From: an uncultured Legionellales bacterium
Lineage (GTDB): Bacteria; Pseudomonadota; Gammaproteobacteria; UBA1113
Length of the DNA stretch: 64,000 bases
Reading direction: 5' to 3'
Assembly: GCA_945957175.1 (NCBI GenBank)
Contig: CAMFJL010000004.1
Location: 1-64,000 of the forward strand
Shown here in pieces: positions 34,627 to 44,759 of this stretch (positions are counted from its first letter, which is position 1; every line of letters begins with the position of its first letter). The position numbers and the translations under genes are program-made. The notes below the pieces were generated by a model, which saw only the letters and a list, made by a program, of their open reading frames with translations, did not search any database and was not told the DNA's origin.

Positions 34627-37098
34627 TTACACAGGATGAATAAACTTTCCTTCGGTATCGACTAAATGCACTTCTCTAACCAGTGTTTGCGGTGCAAAAT
34701 CATCGACGGCAATCACTTCCTGTCTTTCTTTCTCTAATTGTTTAAGTTGCAATGCTTCTTCTTCCGTTAGCCAATGCGCCTGTACCGCAGCCTCTAATTG
34801 CTCACGATAGCTTTGCTTCATGAGCTTATGATGTTTAATAAATCGTTGTAGCTGCCCTTCTAACAAGGCTAATTTATCCTGTGTTGCAAGTAATACTTGC
34901 ATCTTACCTACCCAATTAAATTGGCTGGGTTCAAGATAAGCATCCGCAATAAGTCGTTCTCTTGCAGGACTTGGCACTTGTATCCAATCCGCTAATTGAA
35001 ATGTCAACAGATCCTCAGGTGGCAAAAATCGATTACCTAATGGAAACAAAGTCATACGTAGCTTATGTCTTTGCCAACGGTGGGGAAAATTACGCGCAAT
35101 ACCTTGGAGTGCCTCTGCTGTTTTGGCATATAAGTATTGCATGGCCCAGTGAAATAATGGTGCTTCTTCAGGTGAATACTGATTGTCATGATATTGCTTC
35201 ATCACGGATGCCGCTAAATATAAATAGCTTAATGCATCTGCAAATCTTGCAGAGAGTCCTTCTCGACGTTTAAGTCCGGCACCTAAACTCATCATGGCCA
35301 CATCTACAGCAAATGCAAAGCTTGAACATAGACGTGTATATTGCTGTTGATAACGATGCAATGGGCCTTTTGGTGCATAAATGAAATGCCCGCCCGATAA
35401 GGCATAACCCAAACTTGCCAAACCATTTTGAACAGCAAAACCAAGATGCTCAAATACCAAAGCATCAAAGGCAACTAACTGCGCTGCTGGATTGTCCATA
35501 TGCGCTAACTCAAGTTCCTTAAGTGCATAAGGATGACAACGAATCGCGCCTTGCCCGAAAATAATCATGTTGCGCGTAAGAATATTGGCGCCCTCAACGG
35601 TGATACTGATAGGTGACGCTATAAAAGTTCTGGCAAGATAATTCCGTGGCCCCATGCAAATACCTTTGCCTGCATGCAAATCCATCGCATGGGTCACAAC
35701 CTCTCGCCCCATCTCCGTGAGATGATACTTTACGATGCCAGAAATAACGCTGGGATGCTCACCACTATCTAACATGCTCATCGTCAAACATCTTGCTGCA
35801 TTGGCAATATAGGTTAAGCCAACCATACGGCCCAACACAGATTTAACACCTTCATAATGACCAATAGGCTGCTTAAATTGCTTACGAATAGCCGTATATG
35901 CGCTTGTAGCTGCCAACGCCATTTCACTAGAACCAACGCCTGCTGCAGGTAAACTAATAGCGCGCCCTGCGGCCAAACACTCAGCAAGCATGCGCCAACC
36001 TTGGCCGGCCATACCTATACCACCTATCAAAGCATCAAGTGGCACAAACACGTCCCGTCCTTGTGTCGGTCCATTTTGAAAGGGAATAGCCGTAGGCAAA
36101 TGCCGTCGTCCAATAACAATACCAGGTGTATCGGCTGGAATAAGCGCGCAACTGATGCCAAGATACGTCTTATCACCAAGCAAATGATCGGGATCATATA
36201 ATTTAAAGGCTAAACCAATCACTGTTGCAATAGGCGCTAGGCTAATATAACGCTTGTCCCACTGAAGCTTAATGCCCAATGTTGTTTTGCCTTCCCATAT
36301 GCCCTCACAAATGATACCTGTATCTGGCATATGTGCAGCATCTGATCCCGCCGTTGGGCCCGTCAATGCAAAACAGGGAATATCTTCTCCATTCGCAAGT
36401 CGTGGCAAATAATAATCCTTTTGTGCTTGCGTACCGTAGTTAACAAGCAACTCAGCAGGCCCTAAAGCGTTGGGCACAGAAACAAAAACCCCAGCGGTCA
36501 TACTCACACTGGTTATTTTTGTAATGACTTGCGAATGCGCGTACGCCGAAAAACCCTTTCCCCCGTAAGCTTTAGGAATAATGAGCCCCAAAAAACCTTG
36601 CTTGCGTATAAACTGCCATACCACAGGCGGTAAATCAGCGCGGTTATGACAGATATCCCAATCATCCAGCATGGCACAAAGTTCGTTGACGGGTCCATCG
36701 AGAAAAGCTTGCTCTTCTTCTGTTAACGATGGTGGTTGATATGCCAATAATTGTTGCCAATCAGGCTGGCCCGTAAAAATCTGAGCATCCCAACTCACCG
36801 TGCCTGCGCGAATTGCTTCGGCCTCAGTTGCTGATAAGCTTGGCCTCATGTGAAGATAGTGCTTTAGCATCCAACGACTTAGCAACTGACGCCTTATCGA
36901 TGTCACGCCCAGCAATAAGAAAAGGAGTGCTAAAATTAAATCCACAATACCAAAGGTCCATATCGAGACATCAAGCAAACTGCTCAATAAGAGCCATACA
37001 ACAATACTTGCCACACCCCAGACACTAAGAGCAGCCCGTTTGGCCGCCAATACAAAGACGTATGCGCCGATGCCTATGATCCAAATCAATGCACTCAC
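34627..37098 (-). CDS. fadE: Acyl-CoA dehydrogenase FadE
   Basis: First enzyme of fatty-acid beta-oxidation, FAD-dependent, with the long FadE architecture (823 residues; E. coli 814). Two to three N-terminal hydrophobic segments (about 1-80) suggest membrane attachment. The acyl-CoA dehydrogenase core follows: FALTGPTAGSDAAHMPD near 245, AAGRAISLPAAGVGSSEMAL near 395 and MGPRNYLARTFIASPISITVEGANILTR near 500-530 with the catalytic Glu region. The C-terminal DUF1974 domain is complete. It stands alone with its own likely promoter. The enzyme implies use of host or environmental fatty acids. Confidence 0.95.
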   Translation of the reverse strand: MSALIWIIGIGAYVFVLAAKRAALSVWGVASIVVWLLLSSLLDVSIWTFGIVDLILALLFLLLGVTSIRRQLLSRWMLKHYLHMRPSLSATEAEAIRAGTVSWDAQIFTGQPDWQQLLAYQPPSLTEEEQAFLDGPVNELCAMLDDWDICHNRADLPPVVWQFIRKQGFLGLIIPKAYGGKGFSAYAHSQVITKITSVSMTAGVFVSVPNALGPAELLVNYGTQAQKDYYLPRLANGEDIPCFALTGPTAGSDAAHMPDTGIICEGIWEGKTTLGIKLQWDKRYISLAPIATVIGLAFKLYDPDHLLGDKTYLGISCALIPADTPGIVIGRRHLPTAIPFQNGPTQGRDVFVPLDALIGGIGMAGQGWRMLAECLAAGRAISLPAAGVGSSEMALAATSAYTAIRKQFKQPIGHYEGVKSVLGRMVGLTYIANAARCLTMSMLDSGEHPSVISGIVKYHLTEMGREVVTHAMDLHAGKGICMGPRNYLARTFIASPISITVEGANILTRNMIIFGQGAIRCHPYALKELELAHMDNPAAQLVAFDALVFEHLGFAVQNGLASLGYALSGGHFIYAPKGPLHRYQQQYTRLCSSFAFAVDVAMMSLGAGLKRREGLSARFADALSYLYLAASVMKQYHDNQYSPEEAPLFHWAMQYLYAKTAEALQGIARNFPHRWQRHKLRMTLFPLGNRFLPPEDLLTFQLADWIQVPSPARERLIADAYLEPSQFNWVGKMQVLLATQDKLALLEGQLQRFIKHHKLMKQSYREQLEAAVQAHWLTEEEALQLKQLEKERQEVIAVDDFAPQTLVREVHLVDTEGKFIHPV

Positions 37099-37267
37099 CT
37101 AACCCCCTTGATCAACCACAGCCCTACTTCTCATTGTAAATCAAAATGATTGTTTGTGCTGAGCTTTCGCTTATGTGTGGGAAGATGTGAACAAAGAAAA
37201 AAAGCAACGCTCTTTCCGCACGAGCATCCTTGCAAGGTTGATGCGGCATTGGTGGCTGTCTGTCGAT

Positions 37268-37291
37268 GGGCCGGCAGGACACCGGCCCCTA
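37268..37291. repeat. REP-like palindrome, GGGCCGG...CCGGCCC type
   Basis: GGGCCGG, loop region CAGGACA, CCGGCCCCTAG in the 226-bp gap between fadE and the DUF1189 gene. Same family look as 31257. Confidence 0.6.
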
Positions 37292-37324
37292 GAAATGAAT
37301 ATCGAGAAAACGCTCTGAGTATCG

Positions 37325-38146
37325 TTATAGTGCACTTGGTCCTTGCGAAGACGCTGCCGTTGTCGCACCAGGTAGCTCGCTTGATGCGGCTTTGATACCC
37401 CATGTGATATAAAATAAATTAATAATCACACCACCTATCCATGCATGCGGCACATAAACATTCAAGAGAGCCCCTATCGTAGAAAGCATGATAACCGGCG
37501 TCTGTGCGACAACCACGATACGTAAAACACTCACGTAAGATAGCGTTGATTTAAGACATTTAGCAATCACAATACTACCGATGATCGAGTAGATAAGGCT
37601 TGCCAAAATACGATAAATATAAGCGCTGATTAACAGGCTTAAGCCCACAAAAACAATACCCCAGCGTTTCGCTTGCTCCGCAAATGCATTTGCCGAGTCT
37701 GAGGTAATCGTCACGTTCAACGACTGCGGATACGTATGTACCGTCATCGCACCCGAGCTTTCAGCAACATACATAGCATCTGGCTTCAGCACGACAGCTG
37801 CAGAAGATGTACTGTCATTATTATATTTGCCCGTGGGATCGAAAACAATCCAGGGATTACCCGAGGTATTTTCAATCACATGCACCTTACCGTCTGCCAG
37901 CGTCATTTTCCCATCAGCAAAGCTCACCACTGGTAGCTGCGGTATGTAGTTGGCTTGAATGTTCGTGATTTCACTGCGTAGGTAAATATTGGAAAAGATG
38001 CTCAATACTACACTACACACGAATAACAGAAAGAATAGATAAGCAAAACCGGTACCGCGCCAATGAAGGCCAACATCTCGATAAAACGCTTTTGAAAACC
38101 AACTGCGCCAAAAGCCGTGCCACCAACCATAGCTTGAATGTGCCAT
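37325..38146 (-). CDS. DUF1189-family membrane protein
   Basis: Predicted inner-membrane protein of the DUF1189 family, function unknown. A first membrane helix (AYLFFLLFVCSVVLSIFSNIY) at about 35-55 is followed by a large extracytoplasmic domain rich in beta strands (about 60-170). A cluster of three to four helices (GIVFVGLSLLISAYIYRILA and on) comes next, then a Ser/Ala-rich tail. ATG 38146 (273 residues) was chosen because AAGGAGCC sits 7 bases upstream; the frame extends 11 codons further. It is divergent from lipB. Nothing in the neighbours points to its role. Confidence 0.72.
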   Translation of the reverse strand: MAHSSYGWWHGFWRSWFSKAFYRDVGLHWRGTGFAYLFFLLFVCSVVLSIFSNIYLRSEITNIQANYIPQLPVVSFADGKMTLADGKVHVIENTSGNPWIVFDPTGKYNNDSTSSAAVVLKPDAMYVAESSGAMTVHTYPQSLNVTITSDSANAFAEQAKRWGIVFVGLSLLISAYIYRILASLIYSIIGSIVIAKCLKSTLSYVSVLRIVVVAQTPVIMLSTIGALLNVYVPHAWIGGVIINLFYITWGIKAASSELPGATTAASSQGPSAL

Positions 38147-38200
38147 ATTAAGGCTCCTTCCATAAAAGTCATTAACCATTATCGTCTAAGAATGGTGATT

Positions 38201-38230
38201 TTGCCAACCAAACCCTCAAAATGTTACAAT
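38201..38230 (+). promoter_or_regulatory. Probable promoter of lipB-lipA
   Basis: TTGCCA, an 18-bp spacer and TACAAT end 17 bp before the GTG of lipB. The hexamers are reasonable; the leader would be very short. Confidence 0.4.
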
Positions 38231-38246
38231 TGGCGATTAGCTAACG

Positions 38247-38891
38247 GTGAGTATCCTATTGTTGAGTACTTTAACAGACATTTCGATAAGACATTGGGGT
38301 CTTGCAGACTACGTTAACGTTTGGGAAGCAATGCAAGACTTTACCAATCAACGTCATGAGACGACACCCGACGAGATATGGGTTGTTGAGCATCCACCCG
38401 TCTTCACGCAAGGGCAAAATGGCAAGGCCGAACACTTGCTACATGTCGGTGACATTCCTGTGGTGCATGTGGATAGAGGCGGTCAAGTGACTTATCACGG
38501 TCCAGGCCAAGTTGTCATTTATCCACTTATCGATATTGCTCGGCGTGGCCTCGCGGTTCGCCCATTTGTGACCCTTATTGAGCAAACGATGATTACTGTA
38601 TTGGCCGAATACGGCATTCTTGCCCAAGCAAGAACTGAGGCCCCAGGTGTCTATGTTGGCGATGAGAAAATCGCATCTTTGGGATTGCGCATACGTCAAG
38701 GACGTAGTTACCATGGCCTTGCGTTTAATGTTAAAATGGACTTAGAACCCTTTGCACGCATTAATCCTTGCGGACTTCGTGGGATGAAAATGACACAACT
38801 CGTAAACTTTGTACCCGACATCAAACCTGCTATCATTGCTGACAAACTAAGCCAAGGTCTTATACAAGCTATTTCGCGGAGTATTTCATGA
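38247..38891 (+). CDS. lipB: Octanoyl-ACP:protein octanoyltransferase LipB
   Basis: Transfers octanoate from ACP to lipoyl domains. Key motifs are all present: [19 protein letters not shown] near residue 47, [21 protein letters not shown] near 76, [20 protein letters not shown] with the catalytic Lys near 137, and [19 protein letters not shown] near 172 with the active-site Cys. The GTG 38247 start gives 214 residues. No strong ribosome site is seen, so a start a few codons later is possible. The stop overlaps the lipA ATG by 4 bp, giving a two-gene lipoate operon. Confidence 0.96.
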   Translation: MSILLLSTLTDISIRHWGLADYVNVWEAMQDFTNQRHETTPDEIWVVEHPPVFTQGQNGKAEHLLHVGDIPVVHVDRGGQVTYHGPGQVVIYPLIDIARRGLAVRPFVTLIEQTMITVLAEYGILAQARTEAPGVYVGDEKIASLGLRIRQGRSYHGLAFNVKMDLEPFARINPCGLRGMKMTQLVNFVPDIKPAIIADKLSQGLIQAISRSIS

Positions 38892-39847
38892 GTCAAACGA
38901 CTGCACCTAGAAACCCTTCTGAGAAAGTACGTGGTGCTGAGAAAATGGCGCGTATTCGCGTTGAATTTGAACAACCCACCACGCGAATCCCCAAACCCGA
39001 CTGGATTCGTGTGCGCATCCCGCATACTGACAATATTGGCAAACTCAAAGATGTCTTGCGAGCCAATAAGCTGCACACCGTATGTGAAGAAGCTTCCTGC
39101 CCCAATTTGCCCGAATGTTTTGGTAAAGGCACAGCAACCTTCATGATTATGGGTGATAAATGTACAAGACGATGCACATTTTGTGATGTTGGCCACGGAA
39201 GACCTGACCCTCTTGATGTCAACGAGCCTCAGCATCTAGCACAAACCGTTGCTGCCATGGGACTTAACTACGTTGTTATCACTTCCGTTGACCGAGATGA
39301 CTTACGTGATGGTGGCGCTAGCCATTTTGCGGCATGCATACGTGAAACCCGTCTCGCCAACCCTAACATTAAAATTGAGATATTAGTGCCTGATTTTCGA
39401 GGCCGCATGCATCCAGCGCTCAGTCAGCTTGCACACGCACTACCCGATGTTTTTAATCATAATATTGAAACCGTACCCAGGTTATATAAAGCAGCAAGGC
39501 CCGGTTCAGACTATCAAGCGTCATTAACCTTATTAAAGACATTTAAGGATGAGTTCCCCCACGTTCCAACGAAATCTGGCATTATGCTTGGCCTTGGCGA
39601 AACCTTTGAAGAAGTGATTGCAGTGCTTCACGACCTCAAAACCCATCGCATTGATAGAGTAACCCTTGGACAATACTTGCAACCAAGTCAACATCACATT
39701 CCTGTCTCAAGGTATGTTACGCCTGATGAATTTAAAACACTCGCTGAGATAGGCACAAAGCTTGGTTTCAGCCACGTTGCCAGTGGTCCACTGGTGCGCT
39801 CCTCGTATCATGCAGATAAGCAGGATGCGGGTGACATCGTCTGTTAG
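38888..39847 (+). CDS. lipA: Lipoyl synthase LipA
   Basis: Radical-SAM enzyme that inserts two sulfurs into the octanoyl chain on lipoyl domains. Both [4Fe-4S] cysteine sets are intact: the auxiliary cluster in [13 protein letters not shown] near residue 62 and the radical-SAM set [15 protein letters not shown] near 92. The C-terminal RSSYHAD carries the Ser ligand of the auxiliary cluster. The length of 319 is standard. Translation is coupled to lipB by a 4-bp overlap. Together they give complete de novo lipoylation of 2-oxoacid dehydrogenases. Confidence 0.97.
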   Translation: MSQTTAPRNPSEKVRGAEKMARIRVEFEQPTTRIPKPDWIRVRIPHTDNIGKLKDVLRANKLHTVCEEASCPNLPECFGKGTATFMIMGDKCTRRCTFCDVGHGRPDPLDVNEPQHLAQTVAAMGLNYVVITSVDRDDLRDGGASHFAACIRETRLANPNIKIEILVPDFRGRMHPALSQLAHALPDVFNHNIETVPRLYKAARPGSDYQASLTLLKTFKDEFPHVPTKSGIMLGLGETFEEVIAVLHDLKTHRIDRVTLGQYLQPSQHHIPVSRYVTPDEFKTLAEIGTKLGFSHVASGPLVRSSYHADKQDAGDIVC

Positions 39848-39863
39848 TACAATGGCTTAACCT

Positions 39864-42020
39864 ATGTCACTGATTGATCACCTCAAACCGTTTATGCAAT
39901 GGCTGCATTATCATCCGGATCTTGCTGCCTTGATTACTTTTTTAATTGCCATGGGTGAGTCCCTTGCTTTTTTTGGGCTCATCATCCCAGGCTCGGTTAT
40001 CATGAGTGCTGTTGGTACCCTTATCGGTGCCGGGATTATTCCAGGTTTACCTATAACCCTATGGGCCATTGTCGGCGCTATTGTCGGAGATAGCATAAGC
40101 TATTACGCCGGCTATCGTTATACCCAAAGTATCAGGCATGTTTGGCCTTTTAAACGCTATCCTCAATGGATTACCAAAGCTGAAGACTTCTTTGCTAAAC
40201 ATGGTGGCAAAAGCGTTTTTCTTGGTCGATTTGTGGGGCCCATGCGCCCGATCATACCTGTAGTCGCTGGCATGATGAAGCTTAAACCCGTTAAATTCTT
40301 CTTATCATGCACCATTGCCAGTGCTCTATGGGCCCCCATCTACATGTTGCCAGGTATCCTCATAGGAGCCGCCTCACAAGAACTTGCCCCAGAAACAGCA
40401 ACACGATTTGTAGCGACCATTTTACTGCTGCTATTTGCTTTTATATTAACCGCTTGGTTATTTCGATGGCTTATCAGTAAACTCATGCAGCAAATCGATC
40501 GCATGATGGCCTATCTTTGGCAAAATTTATATATTAACTCTAAGCATTATTGGATTAAACGTTGGTTAACCGACCCCGCGGATCCACTTAGTCATAGTCA
40601 GTTAAATCGCGCTGTTTTTTCTATTTTTTTGATTCTACTTTTTATATTGCTTGCTATCGATATCAGTGGACACGGTTTATTTTATCATTTAAATCAACCT
40701 ATTCATCAGTTATTCCTTAATATCCACAGCATCATCATGACCAAATTGATGGTATGCATCAGCTTGCTTGCTGATAGTGCCGTGCTTGTACCGATGGTGT
40801 TGATACTGATGGGTTGGATGTCGTTACAGCGTTACTGGCGCGCAGGACTTCATTTACTCGGCGTAGTCGTACTCACGCTTATTATGGTAAAACTTGCCCA
40901 AATGAGTATTCAATCACCAAGACCTGATGGCTTACTTTATAGCATCAGCGGCAACCCCTTTCCTAGTGAAGGCACTGCGCTTGCTATTGCCGTCTATGGC
41001 TTTCTTGCGTTACTGATAAGCAAACACTTCGCTACACCCAAAATAAAACGCTACATCTATTGGAGTGTAGCCGTTGTTTGCATTCTCATCGTATGCTCAT
41101 GTATTTATCTCGGAGCCCATTGGCTGACAGATATCCTCGCAGGCACTATCATCGGCTTAATCGCAACCACAGTGACGGGTTTTTCTTTCTTTCATAGACC
41201 CTCACCTCGAATTCAATTACCGGGGCTTTTAGTACTGATTGCAATAAGCCTAGGGCTGACACTCACCTGGCAAGTGACGCATAATTATCGAGAAATGGCA
41301 CAAATTTATACACCCTACTGGCCAAAGTATACAGCAACCCAAGCTGATTGGTGGGATGGCCGATGCAACACGATACCTTTATTTAGGCCCAATCGACTAG
41401 GTCATCCAGTCCAAACCATGAATATTCAATGGGCTGGACAAATCAGCGATATTGAAGATGTATTCACAAACCATGATTGGCACCCCGTACCCAAGCTTGA
41501 TGTTATTGATCTCGTTAATCGTGTGTCGTCACACGATAAAGAAAAACGTATTCCACTGTTACCGCCACTTTATTTGGGTCAACCACCAGTGTTTGAAGCT
41601 TCAAAGATTGATCCTGTCACAAAACAGCTCATGCTAGTACGCATTTGGTCAGCCAATATCCAATTTAGCGATGTTAATTTACCGCTATGGGTAGGTACTA
41701 TCAGTTATCAACTGCCACAAGATCATAAATTTTGGTTGGGCAGTCGCATGCAGAGCAGATGGGCGAGACTACCCTATCCAACGCACGATTTAAGTCAAAT
41801 ACTAGGCCCTCAGTTCACTTGGGAAGTTGTGCATTACGACCCTCAGGCAAAACCACGACATATCAAAGATTATTTATGGATAGAAGGTGTTATTTATATT
41901 AAACCAACACCACCGGCACCTACACCGAAAACAAGGCGATCGATGCGACGGCATGCGCACTATCATAGTCAACAAGTGTATGCGAAACATATCAAATCGC
42001 GCCAAAACGTCCAAGGCTGA
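39864..42020 (+). CDS. DedA-PAP2-LssY fusion membrane protein
   Basis: A 718-residue membrane protein with three modules. The N-terminal DedA/VTT domain (about 15-205) has GESLAFFGLIIPGSVIMSA, GDSISYYAGYR and FLGRFVGPMRPIIPVVAG. A PAP2 phosphatase-like domain (about 255-450) follows, then a C-terminal LssY-like soluble domain with a basic tail. Comparable proteins occur in Legionella and pseudomonads and are linked to lipid handling or secretion. The PAP2 motifs are degraded: motif 1 is QMSIQSPRP, motif 2 reads PSEGTA instead of PSGH, and motif 3 is SCIYLGAHWLTD with Cys for the usual Arg. The motif 3 His remains. It may therefore be a weak or inactive phosphatase. It follows lipA by 16 bp. 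Confidence 0.85.
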   Translation: MSLIDHLKPFMQWLHYHPDLAALITFLIAMGESLAFFGLIIPGSVIMSAVGTLIGAGIIPGLPITLWAIVGAIVGDSISYYAGYRYTQSIRHVWPFKRYPQWITKAEDFFAKHGGKSVFLGRFVGPMRPIIPVVAGMMKLKPVKFFLSCTIASALWAPIYMLPGILIGAASQELAPETATRFVATILLLLFAFILTAWLFRWLISKLMQQIDRMMAYLWQNLYINSKHYWIKRWLTDPADPLSHSQLNRAVFSIFLILLFILLAIDISGHGLFYHLNQPIHQLFLNIHSIIMTKLMVCISLLADSAVLVPMVLILMGWMSLQRYWRAGLHLLGVVVLTLIMVKLAQMSIQSPRPDGLLYSISGNPFPSEGTALAIAVYGFLALLISKHFATPKIKRYIYWSVAVVCILIVCSCIYLGAHWLTDILAGTIIGLIATTVTGFSFFHRPSPRIQLPGLLVLIAISLGLTLTWQVTHNYREMAQIYTPYWPKYTATQADWWDGRCNTIPLFRPNRLGHPVQTMNIQWAGQISDIEDVFTNHDWHPVPKLDVIDLVNRVSSHDKEKRIPLLPPLYLGQPPVFEASKIDPVTKQLMLVRIWSANIQFSDVNLPLWVGTISYQLPQDHKFWLGSRMQSRWARLPYPTHDLSQILGPQFTWEVVHYDPQAKPRHIKDYLWIEGVIYIKPTPPAPTPKTRRSMRRHAHYHSQQVYAKHIKSRQNVQG

Positions 42021-42037
42021 ATCGTGTAGATTGAATA

Positions 42038-44119
42038 TTATGATGATGCTTGCGGTAATGGCTGTAATGATAAAAACTGTTGCCACGCTTGGTTGAGTGC
42101 ATCCATTTCTGCGAATAAGGCATTAAGTTGTGCTTGGCATCCCTGTAAATCCTGGGTATTTTTCAATTGTTGCTGTAAAGATTGCACCGCTGCCATCATT
42201 CTAGGTACGCCCAAATAACATAAACCACCATGGAATCGGTGCAACACAGCCCGTACAGCTTGCACATCTTGCGTATCAAAGGCCTGCGTTATTGCTTTCT
42301 TCTCGGCAGGAAACGTTGTCACTAATGCGTTCAATAACTCGCACGCAAGTGACTCACGACCATTCACCATACTGAGCGATAAATCCCAATCAATAATATC
42401 GTTGGAACCTTGTTCCAATGCTGGCACCACATTCTCTGAGAATGCTGGATTCATAACATAGATATCAAGTAAATGTTGCGCCCGTACAGCCATCAGCGGC
42501 TTACATAATACGGTATTAAAACCTGCTTCAAGTGCTGCTTTATGGCGTTGAACATCATTGTGCGCAGTTAACGCAACCATCGGTGTACGATAATTAAGAT
42601 GCTTCGCATTGTGTTTAACCTCTCGTGCTAATTCATCGCCGCTACCATCTGGCAAGCCCAAATCAGCCAGCACCAAATCGTACATCTTTTGTTTTAATAA
42701 TTGTCGGGCTGATTGCACATTGACCGCTGTATCAACATGGACCGAAACACCCAGCTGTTTCCAGATCTGCTCCGCTGCAAATAAAGCCAAGGAGTCATCT
42801 TCTATCATTAAAATTTGGGGTTGTTTTGTCTGTATCGAGGCTGCCGGCTTAGACTTAGGCGCATCGGGAACAAGAGCGGGCTTTGTTTCTTCTGAGGCAA
42901 CACCAACAATATATTGATATCTATCTGAGGCAGATTTAGGTGTATCCGGTGATACATCAATGTCTATATCGACGGTAAAACAAGTACCTTTGCCTTCTAC
43001 ACTACTTACCGATACATGCCCACCTAATTCTTCTGTGAATTGTTTAACAATGAATAGACCCAGCCCTGAACCCTTATACAATTGTGTATCCGACGGATTC
43101 AATCGTGAAAATTTCTCAAAGATTTGTTCTGTTTTATCCGAAGGAATGCCAACGCCAGTATCCTCAACCATAAACCTAAGGGTACACTTGGCTTTCTCTT
43201 TATTTAAAAACGCCACGCGTAAGGTTACCCCACCCGTTTGAGTGAATTTAATAGCATTGCCAATTAAATTAATTAAAATTTTCTTGAGTCGGTGCTCATC
43301 GCTGATAATGCCAGCAGGCACATTTTCGGCAATATCCAGCTTAAGATAAAGGCCTCTTGCAATAACAGCTGCGCTGTTTAAATCAATCACTTGATTAACT
43401 AAGTCAATAAGTAATATAGATGTTAACTGTACTCTTTCATCGCCATACGCCACATTCTCAAAGTCGATAACTTCATTGCAAATATTTAATAACTGCTCAG
43501 CTGCTTTCACAACCAATGGCAGGACTTCTTGCAACTCCTGAGGATTCGGTTTTTGCACATAACTATTTAATACTGACCAAATACCTGAAATAGGCGTACG
43601 AATATCATGTTGCATATTTCGGATAAATTCAGTTTTGAGCTTATTAGCAGCCTCAGCGCGTTCTTTTGCCTCAACTAGCTCTTGCGTGATTCTTTTTCTT
43701 TCCGTAATATCAACAGATATCCCAATAATACCAACCGTATCACCGGCTTCATCTTTTAGTGGTGCTTTTTTTGTAAGCATCGAAATTTGTTGTTTATTTT
43801 CTAGTACTGGATGCTCTTCAGTTTCAACTTCTTGACCTGACTCCATCACTTCTAAATCAACTCTACGAATATCGTCAGCAACTACTTTCCATGGTAACTC
43901 ATCGTCAGTTTTGTTATAAATATCACGAATGTCATGGATACCTGCCATTTGTAATAGAAAATCATTACACCCAAGGTATCTGCCTTGAACATCTTTCCAA
44001 TATACACTGCCTGGTATTTTTTTAATAATACTTTTTAGATAAAAAAGCTCTTTGTTTTGTTTTTCAATGATTGCCTGCAATTCAGAAGTCTTGCTTGAAA
44101 AAGGCGAATCATTTTGCAT
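42038..44119 (-). CDS. Soluble hybrid sensor histidine kinase (PAS-HisKA-HATPase-REC-HPt)
   Basis: ArcB-like phosphorelay protein of 693 residues without membrane helices. An N-terminal coiled coil leads to a PAS domain (about 25-140, closing with GIISVDITERKR-type sequence). HisKA carries His171 in FIRNMQHDIRTPISG. The HATPase shows N box LINLIGNAIKFT, G1 VEDTGVGIPSD and G2 GSGLGLFIVKQF. The receiver domain has LVLADLGLPDGSG (phospho-Asp) and LCKPLM (Lys). The C-terminal HPt has its His in LHRFHGGLCYLG. All phosphotransfer residues are present. AGGA precedes ATG 44119 by 8 bases. It is convergent with the PAP2 gene, and no partner response regulator lies nearby, so its target is unknown. Confidence 0.93.
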   Translation of the reverse strand: MQNDSPFSSKTSELQAIIEKQNKELFYLKSIIKKIPGSVYWKDVQGRYLGCNDFLLQMAGIHDIRDIYNKTDDELPWKVVADDIRRVDLEVMESGQEVETEEHPVLENKQQISMLTKKAPLKDEAGDTVGIIGISVDITERKRITQELVEAKERAEAANKLKTEFIRNMQHDIRTPISGIWSVLNSYVQKPNPQELQEVLPLVVKAAEQLLNICNEVIDFENVAYGDERVQLTSILLIDLVNQVIDLNSAAVIARGLYLKLDIAENVPAGIISDEHRLKKILINLIGNAIKFTQTGGVTLRVAFLNKEKAKCTLRFMVEDTGVGIPSDKTEQIFEKFSRLNPSDTQLYKGSGLGLFIVKQFTEELGGHVSVSSVEGKGTCFTVDIDIDVSPDTPKSASDRYQYIVGVASEETKPALVPDAPKSKPAASIQTKQPQILMIEDDSLALFAAEQIWKQLGVSVHVDTAVNVQSARQLLKQKMYDLVLADLGLPDGSGDELAREVKHNAKHLNYRTPMVALTAHNDVQRHKAALEAGFNTVLCKPLMAVRAQHLLDIYVMNPAFSENVVPALEQGSNDIIDWDLSLSMVNGRESLACELLNALVTTFPAEKKAITQAFDTQDVQAVRAVLHRFHGGLCYLGVPRMMAAVQSLQQQLKNTQDLQGCQAQLNALFAEMDALNQAWQQFLSLQPLPQASS

Positions 44120-44759
44120 AGCATTTGTCCTAAATAGGCTGTCTCTCGTAGATGCCAGTCCTTAAGAGTAATCTAAAATCAAGTCATCGCTTTAAGGTAA
44201 GCATTCGATACAGACTCTCTTTTATAAAACGCCTTACCTTTGTAGAGAAGACATCTTATCGCCGATAAACATTCAGACCTCTCTCACATTCCAAGAGTCT
44301 TCTATCGTATTATAACGCATCTCTGTAAGATAACAAATGCTTCCCATACCATCCTCAAGAACATATAGATCGAGCCTTACAATAGCGGATCTGCGGATGT
44401 TGGTTCACTAAAACGGCAGGATTGCCTTTTTGAGCACGCGCTTCGCGCAAAATCCGAGCAGCGAAGTTGCAAGTGATGAATTACGGAGATATAACAAATA
44501 ATTACCACCGCCTCCACTAACATCCTGTTTTTCAGATTTTATCGCGCATCAAAAGGTCTTGTCATTATTGGGTTCTTCTGGTTTCCCTCCAGGTGTTTGA
44601 GCTATTAATGACTAAACATCTGCTTTTTGTATCTGCTATAAATAAAGGTTATTAAGCCAAATACATTTGTTGTTATATTTTTTATTCAAAAAAACATGAT
44701 TAACTATTTACTTAATGAAGCGACTATCACTTAATATCATTTAAAATAATTACTACAAA
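44120..44759. other. 640-bp non-coding gap, partly AT-rich
   Basis: The part next to the kinase presumably holds its promoter. A short GC-richer stretch (about 44390-44490) contains GCGCGCTTCGCGC-like self-complementary sequence and a 40-codon minus-strand frame I cannot assign. Toward 44759 the DNA becomes strongly AT-rich, marking the start of the cyclodipeptide synthase patch. I recognise no gene or RNA here. Confidence 0.4.

Noticed and set aside
44390-44510. Minus-strand 40-codon frame (REARAQKGNPAVLVNQ) as a gene remnant
   Set aside because: It has no recognisable family and no start; too short to support.
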